Below, in pieces: positions 56,704 through 64,000 of a stretch of DNA of 64,000 bases. Below the pieces are notes generated by a model. That model did not search any database. It was not told where the DNA came from and was given only the letters and a program-made list of their open reading frames with translations. Source of the DNA: Areca catechu (Eukaryota > Streptophyta > Magnoliopsida > Arecales > Arecaceae); assembly GCA_021397845.1 (NCBI GenBank), contig CM038053.1:89527157-89591156 (forward strand), in the 5' to 3' direction. The position numbers and the translations under genes are program-made. How positions within the stretch are numbered: the stretch's first letter is position 1; every line of letters starts with the position of its first letter.

Positions 56704-58557
56704 CTAATAGATTATAGGTTCTCTAGGTTTGATCCTAGCTTGACATGCACATGAAAACTTACAGTGAACTCCTAGCAAATTCCAAAGAGTATGCCAGAAG
56801 TAAGATGCAAACCTAACATGCGTGATGAATGCATGCAGTATGCTAATCTCAGCTAAATGCAATCTAATGATCCTAGAAATGCTGGAGGTGTCAGGAAAGG
56901 GCAGAAAATAGGAAGTGGGTTCAGAATTAGTTTGGTAAGGTAGAGAAAAAGGTTCATGGTTAGTTGGATAAAATAGGATAAAAGACGGGGTGTCAGGAAC
57001 TAATCCTATACTAATGAGGTTAACCTTATGAGGTTGAGCTATATCTACAGGATTTGCATAATGGAAGGATGGGTCACTAATTTCGGGGAAGAGGTCCTTA
57101 ATGGGAACTATAGGAGGGGACTCATCTTGAAGGTATTGATTCAAAGAGATCAGGTCCTTAATAAATTCTTCTGGTTCTTGTATTTTTGGACTAGACTCTA
57201 TAATTTGGCTCTCCTCTATGGTTTCCTCAGGTAAGGCTCTAGCAGCAGTACCTAGGTTCTCTTCCTCTATTTGTTCTTCCATTATAGCTTTAGGTTGGAT
57301 GTGGTCAAGGTCAACTAGCTCTGGGTTGGAATCTACCTGGGTATCTACTGGGTCAGCTAATTCTAGGTCTACTAAAGGTGTCTCCTCTTCTCCCTCATAC
57401 TCATCCACTAGGCTCACATCAGCTTCATACACTTCCACGTTAATGTAAGCCTTGCGAATCTCAGGAATGGTTGGAGAAGGTCGGCTAGCAGGAAATTGGT
57501 TAGGTTCTGGTCTCTGATTATGGGTACCACTCCTAGTAGGTTCAGGTTGTATAAGAGGTAGTGGCTCACTATTGGGTTCATATTTAGGGATACTCATCCT
57601 ATAGGGTTCAAGTTGACTAGGGGAAGCATGACTAGTACTAGGCTGATACTTAGGGGTTATGGGTTCTCTAAGCTCATAGGACAAGGGTGCAGATCTATGG
57701 GTCATGGGATTATAGGATCTGGGGTCATAGGATTTTGGGTCAGCTCTATGATCAGGTTCTAAGGTTGGATCAAGGTATGGGGTCCTCCTAAGGTTGGGCT
57801 CTCTATATGGGTCAGGATATTGGGTCCTCCTAGGATTGGACTCCCTATATGGGTCAGAATACTGGGTTCTCCTAGGGTTGGACTCCCTATATGGGTCAGA
57901 ATATTGGGTTCTCCTAGGGTTTGACTCCCTATATGGGTCAGAATATTGGGTGTTGGGTCTACTAGGCTCATAGGGTATGGGTGTATAGGATCTATGATCA
58001 TGGGATCTAGAGTCATAGGATCTAGGTTCATAGGTTATGGATTCATAAGTTCTAGGTTCATAGGATTTAGAGTCATAAGATCTATAGGTTGTGGGTATAC
58101 TAGGCTTATAGGGAGAGGGTAAATAGGATCTATCTTCTTGGTCTATAAAATCCTGATTGGGTCTTCTAGGACTAACCTTAGGGATTGGGTCAGGATGATG
58201 GGCTCTCCTAGGTTCAGCCTCAAGGTATGGATCAGGGTTTGGGGTCCTCCTAGGTTGAGGATTGTAGTACGGGTCAGGATAAGGGGCTCTCCTAGGTTCG
58301 ACCTCATGGTATAGATCAGGGTTTGGGGTCCTCCTAGGTTGAGGGGAGTCAGGATCTGGCTCAGACTGTGACCCATGGGTTTTTCTTGGGGTCCCTACCC
58401 GGACTTTTAACTGATCAAACCTATTGGCACGATAGTCAATTCTATCATTGGTTTGAATACGAGACTGAGTTAACTGGGTCATCTGGATAGTTATCTGGGC
58501 AATTTGATCAGCTAGGGCTTTTATTTGGGCTTGTAAATTTTCCATGGGTTCAGACAT
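56704..58557 (-). CDS. E gag-like ORF, 617 codons, unknown function
   Basis: An intact frame from ATG 58557 (MSEPMENLQAQIKALADQ). Residues 5-31 form an amphipathic heptad helix. Residues about 71-126 and 199-259 are 14-residue repeats with a (P/E)xPRRTxxxDPY core. Residues about 140-200 are Tyr/Ser/Pro-rich (YEPRSYDSRSHDHRSY). Residues about 380-400 are acidic (VDEYEGEEETPLVDLELAD), followed by a Glu-rich stretch and a hydrophobic tail from about residue 500. It lies between leader and chromodomain tail, the place of gag, but shows no capsid fold motif, zinc knuckle or protease site. I do not recognise the family. Homologous ORFs in D (frameshifted) and L (lacking repeats) suggest it was maintained. 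The last ~35 residues overlap sequence that is non-coding in M. Confidence 0.8.
   Translation of the reverse strand: MSEPMENLQAQIKALADQIAQITIQMTQLTQSRIQTNDRIDYRANRFDQLKVRVGTPRKTHGSQSEPDPDSPQPRRTPNPDLYHEVEPRRAPYPDPYYNPQPRRTPNPDPYLEAEPRRAHHPDPIPKVSPRRPNQDFIDQEDRSYLPSPYKPSIPTTYRSYDSKSYEPRTYESITYEPRSYDSRSHDHRSYTPIPYEPSRPNTQYSDPYRESNPRRTQYSDPYRESNPRRTQYSDPYRESNPRRTQYPDPYREPNLRRTPYLDPTLEPDHRADPKSYDPRSYNPMTHRSAPLSYELREPITPKYQPSTSHASPSQLEPYRMSIPKYEPNSEPLPLIQPEPTRSGTHNQRPEPNQFPASRPSPTIPEIRKAYINVEVYEADVSLVDEYEGEEETPLVDLELADPVDTQVDSNPELVDLDHIQPKAIMEEQIEEENLGTAARALPEETIEESQIIESSPKIQEPEEFIKDLISLNQYLQDESPPIVPIKDLFPEISDPSFHYANPVDIAQPHKVNLISIGLVPDTPSFILFYPTNHEPFSLPYQTNSEPTSYFLPFPDTSSISRIIRLHLAEISILHAFITHVRFASYFWHTLWNLLGVHCKFSCACQARIKPREPIIY
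57780..57960 (-). repeat. 42-bp tandem repeats in the E ORF (second array)
   Basis: Four units with the core GGTT(C/G)..CT(C/A)(C/T)(C/T)TATATGGGTCAG, period 42, each encoding YSDPYRESNPRRTQ or a close variant. A first array of the same period lies at about 58180-58345. Confidence 0.9.
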
Positions 58558-59491
58558 TTATGAAGGAGGTGGGTGATATGAAACTCCTGATCTAGTGCTC
58601 ATGCAAGACTCGATCAGACCGACTATAGCTGACTAAACCTAAAGTCCAAACTAGATGCTCAATCAGGGTGGCAAACTAGCCTATAGTAACCCTGTACTCA
58701 GCCAGGCAGGTGTAAGGGGAGTGTTAGGTCCCTGATTGCCAATCCTAGACACCAATCAGAGATTGGCCAGGTAGGCGGACCAGCACACAAGCCCTTCGGG
58801 ATTGAATCCCTAAACCACCGTTCTAGACACTAAGCACAAGGCACACACAGGTTAACTTGACACAGTGATCTAACACTAGCCCGGACCCGACCAGTTGGTG
58901 TCCCTAGCCCACTAGGGCAAATTAAGTCTAATTAATTTTAGGTTAAGGCTTGGGACTGAATGCAAGTGATGTGGTTTTGGGCTAAGGAGAGGTGATCAAA
59001 TCCTCCCCCCATCTGATATAGCAAGAGTGCCCTTAAAAGTAAATTATGCAATGATGGCAGGCAGATGAGGATGCAAATTAGGGTTTAGATATTTATTTTT
59101 TTTTTTGGTATTTTTGGAAAATATGTATATATATATATATATATTTTTTTTTTGGTATTTTTTTAAATAGAAGAAAACTTGCAAATCATGACCTAATATA
59201 CTGGAAATATACTAAAATTAAGAAATATGCAAAAACTCCTAAACAAAACCCTAAAACTTCCAAACATGTCTTGCTAAAAAAAATAGAGCCGAAAATTTGC
59301 AGGCCCTATTTCGGCTTTCAGAAAATTCACAGGCCATAATAAAATCTGAAAAAAGTTTTAAAATTACTGTGAATTATGATAAATCCAGGAAAATAAATTT
59401 CAGAATTTTTGGAGTTTTTAACAGGGAGAAATAATTAAAATAACAGAGTATATACGGACTGAAAAATTACAGAAAACAAGCCCTAATCTAA
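58558..59491 (-). other. E leader
   Basis: Non-coding and closely matching D's leader. It contains a (TA)n/T-rich tract near 59085-59160. Confidence 0.65.
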
Positions 59492-59503
59492 GCTCTGATA
59501 CCA
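59492..59503 (-). promoter_or_regulatory. Primer-binding site of E
   Basis: Minus-strand TGGTATCAGAGC, two bases inside the 5' LTR. Confidence 0.9.
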
Positions 59504-59505
59504 AA

Positions 59506-60955
59506 TGATGCGGAACTAATATGCATGCAAATTTTTTTATATGTTTTATATGTGGGGTTGGGTGATTAATTCCCGAATTTCAGATTAAAATAAGTTATAG
59601 GGAATTTTATATGAATTTTAGAAGATCAGCATGCAGATTAGGACCTAGAAAAGTAGAAAAGAAGGATCGCCGGGGCTGAGAAGCCTCGGTTAGGGCAAGT
59701 TCTCCTACAATAAAACTACTGGAGGTAGAGGGGTGTACCTGACAACGTCTGTGAAGATCACAGCAAAAGGGTCTCTCGTTTCTCGACGGATGCGGCCTGG
59801 AAAATCGAGCCAAAGACCCGCGGATACCCGGCTTTCTGCTCGGTGATCCGATTGAGGCTTGGCTGGAGTCGTTGGATTTGTAGGAACTCGGGGACCTGCA
59901 AACGACCTGTCAGGGGTTAGAAAACTCACAAAGGAACAAGAAAACAAAGGAAAAACAGCAAGGGAAGGCTTCTTTTGGAGTGGGCGTCCAGGGATCTGAG
60001 ATGCTTGTTGGTAGCAGGAAGATGATTGCAGCACTGGGAAGAAGAACTCTCGCAAACCCCTTTATGCACACAGCAGGGTATCACACAACTCAATAGAAGA
60101 ACTCAAGGTTTTCATTCATCAAAAAATTCCCTCATACAAGAGGCTAGGGTCCCTTAAATAGACCCTTAACCTTGGGCTCCAAGTAAGGGTACATAAGTCT
60201 TTACATAAGAATCCTTTTCCCTCTCAAACCCTAGCTAGAAAATAAGGAAATATTAGGTAGAAAAATCCCTAAAATTTTTCTTGACTTGGTCAAGACTCCA
60301 AGGACGCCTAGGGGGGCGTGTTGGGCTTCTAGGAGCAGCAAAAGGCTGGCCCAAAGGGGCCCGGGTGCATGGGTTTGGGCCTCTGGAAGCTGGGGTGGCC
60401 TGGTAGCCAGGTAGCAGGAATATTCCCTGGTATCTTGCTTCTTAGGGGCTTGGGCTTGGCACCTGGGCTTGATTTCATTGGGCTAGGATGCAGATGGACC
60501 TCTGGAATCATGGATGCCCTTATTTATGAATATACTTTGGCATCTGGAAGGGAATCTGGGCATCTGGAGGGCATCTGCAAGGAATCAGGGTTTCTGATTT
60601 TTCTCCTGGGGTCTTCAAATCTTCAAGCTGGGTTGGACTTGGGCTAAACTTCCATGTCTTCAATCTGGCTGGACTTGGTCTTCACTTGTATAATATAGTC
60701 TTGAGTCTTCAGTATGCTTGGACAGGACTCAAAAAATAAAATTAGCTCAACATGAGCTAACTAGCATTGGACTGAACTAGCTCAACATGAGCTGACTAGT
60801 ACAGAAGTGAAATAACAACTAAAAAGACTCAAATAATAACTAAAATAGACTCAGATGAGCTAAGCCCTTATTACAGATGGACTCATAAATTATTGATCAA
60901 TTACAGAGGGTTGAGAAGCCTCTGCCTTATTCTGGTGCCTTTGGTGTCCGCACCA
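59506..60955 (-). repeat. 5' LTR of E
   Basis: Edges TGATGCGGAACT and CCGCACCA. Minus-strand CTATTTAAGGG near 60155 is a weak TATA-like site shared by D and E. Confidence 0.93.
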
Positions 60956-61079
60956 TTAACCCATTCTATTTAAATTCATAGGTATAGCAAATCGTAGTAC
61001 CCTCTATTATGTGTTGCATGTCTAGTCTAGATTAGGAGTCCATTAGCCCATTAGTCCATATCCAGTCCAGTGTAGTCAT

Positions 61080-61712
61080 AGGGCTAAGCCTTGAAACCCA
61101 CTTGAGGGCCCTCAACGAATAACTGGCCCAATTGAACCAAAAGATGGCCTAAGCGGAGGCATGGGTAGATGCCCACAAGGCCCATGCTAAATTCAAATCC
61201 TTTAGGCCCAATTCTCTTGATCCAAGAGCCTATTATCATGATCTTGCCCCTGAGCCTATCCTAGAAGCCCATACCCGTACTTGGTTAAATCAGAGGAAAG
61301 ACCCATTAGGAACATTAGGACAGAAGCTCCCTCATTTCGAGGCAGTCTTGATCCTCGGGTTTACAATGCTTGGGAGGAAGATATGGATGATTATTTTAAG
61401 TGGAATGAAATGTCTGAGGATGGAAAGGTTAGGTTTGCCCAAGTGCATCTATGGGGTCAAGCCAAGTCTTATTGGCACAATGTTTAGGAAAGGATAGTGT
61501 ATGAGAGACACGAACCCATTAGGACCTGGAAATGAATGAAGAGCAAGCTTCGTGCAAGGTATATCCCTGCGTCCTACCAACAAAATCTCCTATACCACTT
61601 AGACAGGTTGACCCAAGGTAATGGATCTGTCAGTAATTATATTAATAAATTCGAGCATCTAATGCGCTATATTGTGAATATGGATCTGAAAGATTGTGCC
61701 CTGAAAGCCAAT
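61080..61712 (+). pseudogene. N gag, broken
   Basis: The open frame 61281-61487 reads RTEAPSFRGSLDPRVYNAWE, DYFKWNEMSEDGKVRFAQVH and LWGQAKSYWHNV, then a stop. It continues with YERHEPIRTWK, MKSKLRARYIPASYQQNLLY and HLDRLTQGNGSVSNYINKFE. This is the Retrotrans_gag pattern of gypsy elements. A stop-rich N-terminal part begins near 61080. It ends at LTR copy P. Confidence 0.85.
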
Positions 61713-62916
61713 TGAAATATTATATTTCGATCACAAAATCAATGAATTGACATTATTATAATAAAGGCATTATTTTCATCATACGCTGTGTCTTTATGAT
61801 TATATGATGAACCCCATAGATTAGGGCTATGGTTCTAGGGTTATGATGAAATCATACCAGTAAGACCTAAAACCTTAAAACCCTAATCTAAAATATTCCT
61901 GGTCGGTGTGACATTGAGTTGGGGATCAATGTTTCCGGCAAGACCAGCACATCCTATATATGCTTTGTGATGAGGGTGACTGATCTCACAGTCACTTGTG
62001 TTTGACACTAATACTAGGATGTGAGTGTTTATTAGAGAATGAGTTCACTGAATTGATCCAGATTGAGAATATCTAATGGAACCTTATCTATTTGTCAATA
62101 AATAATTCTCTTAGTGGGAGTAGTGCATGTGGTCCTTTGACCTGAGACTACCATGGTACCTTATATATATGAATTCATACTTTGGATCGCAATCAATCAT
62201 GACACTGAGTCATGCACGAGGTGATACTGGGTATGGTGGATTATATATGGAGGTTGTGAGTAGGTCAACAAGGAATTGATCAGCCCTAGTAAGAGGGAAT
62301 TGCATCCAGCTAATTTCGATTAAATGATGGATTCAGGAAATCTTTGATCAAAGTATGAACATTAGAGTTAATTTCTAATGGTTCATTAATGAATCATCAT
62401 TATAAAGATTGAGCTAGGGATGAATATGAAATTGTATTTGACAAGTATCCATATTCATAATAATATTTGGGATGCAAGTTGATCAAAGGACTGAATTACT
62501 CGGTAAGTCACCATTGAAGGGTATTTTGGTAATTCTACCAAAATTCCACGTCTTCCGTATAGACATGATACGTTTCTAGACGTCAATCTTGTCTTGTAGG
62601 TATATGATTGAATTATGGTAATTCAAATCAGTTAATTAGAATTAGATTCTAATTGACCGAGTCGAGGTAGTTTGAGTTGAACTAAATCGGCTTAGTTGAG
62701 ATCTAACCGAATTAAGTCAAATAGCACTCGGACCTACTGCTAGCTAGGTGTGGAACCCAATGGGTCACACACAAAAGAAAATTGATGAAGGATTTAATTT
62801 GAAATTAAATCATGTTTGCAGGATAAACACACTAGCATGTGTTGCAGACCAAATTTCTATTCGAATCAGATTCGAATTTGTTTCCGAATTGGGCTTAATT
62901 GGGTTCTGATGGAACC
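61713..62916 (+). repeat. P: long LTR copy related to H and J, truncated by Q
   Basis: Shares the GACCTGAGACTACCATGGTA block (near 62140) and the TGGAACCCAATGGGTCACAC block (near 62751) with H and J. It has no ORF. AT-rich. The left edge (TGAAATATT at 61713) is inferred from the end of gag. Confidence 0.55.
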
Positions 62917-63008
62917 TGATGCAGAACGAAGGCTCTGATACCAAAATTGATGCAGAACGAATGTTCTGATACCAAAAATGATGCAAAACAAAAAAATGAT
63001 GCAATGCA
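62917..63008 (-). repeat. 31-bp tandem repeat of an LTR-end/PBS junction at the edge of Q
   Basis: TGATGCAGAACGAA..TCTGATACCAAAA starts at 62917 and 62948. Truncated copies TGATGCAAAAC and TGATGCAATGC start at 62979 and 62997. On the minus strand each full unit reads PBS-like TGGTATCAGA next to an LTR end GCATCA. Confidence 0.85.
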
Positions 63009-64000
63009 GAAGTAAATTAAGACTAATTCTTTTTTTTTTATTTTCAGAAGTCGGCTTTGACTCAAAGGAAAGTTAAACTAAATTGAAAGAAACTATGTAA
63101 TAATTGAAAGCACAATTTAAAGAAACTAGGTTATCAGAGTAGTTCAGAAGTAAAGGATCGCCGGGGGTTGAGAAACTCCCAGACCTAGGGTTTCGCTCTG
63201 AACTTTCAACAGGACAGAAGTAAAGAGAAGAGAAGGGTTACAGACCAGGCAGTGATCTTCACAGAGTTTAGTGGAAGGACTCTCTTGAGCAGATTGTTGG
63301 ATCCCTGGATTCAGATATCTTCACAATGGATCCACCAATACTGGTCCTTTGGCAGAGTTGGCTTCTCCTGAACTCAAGATCTGGGAAAGAAGAAGAACAA
63401 GTTATGGAATCAGATACTCAAGGAAGGGTTTACCAGATAGAAGAACTTGAAAGCTGATGTTGCTGAAATCCTGATTCTTCTGGATGCTGATCTGACTTCC
63501 TCTGGGATTTGCTCCGTACTCGAAGTAGCTAAACTGGACCTGGATGCTGGTGGTCGGCCACTACTTGGAGAGAGGGGCCGTGATTGATGGGGTAGGCTAG
63601 GGTTTTGGTGGAATGAAGAGGATGATGGGCGGCTAGGGTTTTGGAGTTGAAGTGGCTAACCTAGGGTTTTGGGGTTGGAGATCTCACACCTCCTCAAGGT
63701 TCCTAGGGAACCCGGATTTACTCCCTCATGGAGCTCAACACCTGAATACAAGTGCGGAAGAGAGAAACACAAAAGTTTTCTCACACATAAATTGGATTCT
63801 TACATCAGTTGTTTTTTAAAACTTACAAGAGGGGTTTATTTTATAGGTCTTTACAAGAGGTCAGGGTTTTACATCTTCCCAAGTGGGACTAATAGGATGG
63901 ATCTTCAAATTAGGCTTGTAGAATCAAATCCTTCTCATATGGCCGGCCAAGAGCTTCCATAAGTGTTGATTGGTGGCTCCAAATGGTAAGTAGGTGGCGC
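62997..64000 (-). repeat. Q: LTR of a D/E/M-related family, runs off the window
   Basis: Shares GTAAAGGATCGCCGGGGG near 63150 with D and E LTRs (AGAAGGATCGCCGGGGCTGAG). It has a CTTACAAGAGGGG..TTTATA stretch near 63825-63845 and a GGCCGGCCAAGA word near 63942, also seen in M. The remainder lies beyond 64000. Confidence 0.65.

Larger units (their letters stand above)
54593..60955 (-). mobile_element. Element E: youngest non-autonomous chromovirus-type element, full length
   Basis: LTRs 54593-56043 and 59506-60955 (1451 and 1450 bp), with about 6 differences in the first ~420 bp. Flanks ttaaa (54588-54592) and ttaac (60956-60960) differ at one base. The interior of 3.46 kb holds a single long ORF and a chromodomain tail on the minus strand, with no protease, RT, RNase H or integrase core. 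Confidence 0.9.
53530..61712 (+). mobile_element. N: 5' part of a plus-strand gypsy element, split by E
   Basis: PBS-like sites (53546 and 53576), a leader, and a gag after the E insertion. The leader block at 54490-54560 is the reverse complement of L's leader, so N runs opposite to L and M. No 5' LTR is visible to its left, where M's pol remnant lies. N ends in gag, at 61712, where copy P starts. Confidence 0.6.

Noticed and set aside
310..62970. TGGTATCAGAGC words as tRNA gene pieces
   Set aside because: Each lies 2-3 bases inside an LTR end and is a primer-binding site; no cloverleaf surrounds them.

Overview
This window looks like a stretch of a large, repeat-rich flowering-plant nuclear genome, possibly a monocot, although nothing in it fixes the species. 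I found no host protein gene, tRNA or rRNA. Almost every base belongs to an LTR retrotransposon, a solo LTR or a MITE. Most boundaries can be read from target-site duplications (TSDs), terminal TG..CA motifs and primer-binding sites (PBS).

Layout. Positions 1-871 hold the 5' end of a small non-autonomous element (A, minus), inserted in an LTR fragment (R, 872-1116). Next comes a decayed Ty3/gypsy pol (K), whose reverse transcriptase is cut at 1841 and resumes at 38432. The interruption is one Tat-lineage Ty3/gypsy element, F (1842-38431, about 12.2 kb without its insertions). F holds a solo LTR in its 5' LTR (G1, 2475-3785); a chromodomain-bearing non-autonomous element inserted exactly at the catalytic YVDD of its RT (D, 6895-13325); a minimal element with an 84-bp interior (S, 16629-19838); a 2.4-kb non-autonomous element (B, 19928-22321); a 10.6-kb Sirevirus-type Ty1/copia element on the minus strand (I, 23312-33913); and a Tourist-like MITE (36961-37379).

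Right of F are a long-LTR copy (J, 38667 to about 40613) and a chromovirus LTR (M, 40614-52250). M's LTR is itself split by element L (40938-47112) and by a TSD-flanked insertion H (47973-51680), which carries solo LTR G2 (48228-49598). M's pol tail with chromodomain follows (52251-53530). A plus-strand gypsy element N (about 53530-61712) contains the youngest-looking insertion, E (54593-60955). The window ends with an LTR copy P and a minus-strand LTR Q that runs off the edge.

How the parts relate. F has gag, protease, RT, RNase H, a second archaeal-type RNase H and integrase, then 3' tandem repeats and antisense coiled-coil ORFs, all broken by stops and insertions. I has gag, protease, integrase, RT, RNase H and an envelope-like ORF, also decayed. 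D, E and L are non-autonomous chromovirus relatives. They have lost protease, RT, RNase H and most of integrase, but share a gag-like ORF of unknown function (tandem 14-residue repeats in D and E) and a chromodomain tail. S and B are non-autonomous and share PBS and polypurine-flanking sequence. The least recognised biology here is the D/E/L ORF plus chromodomain family, the minimal element S, and the serial antisense ORFs of F.
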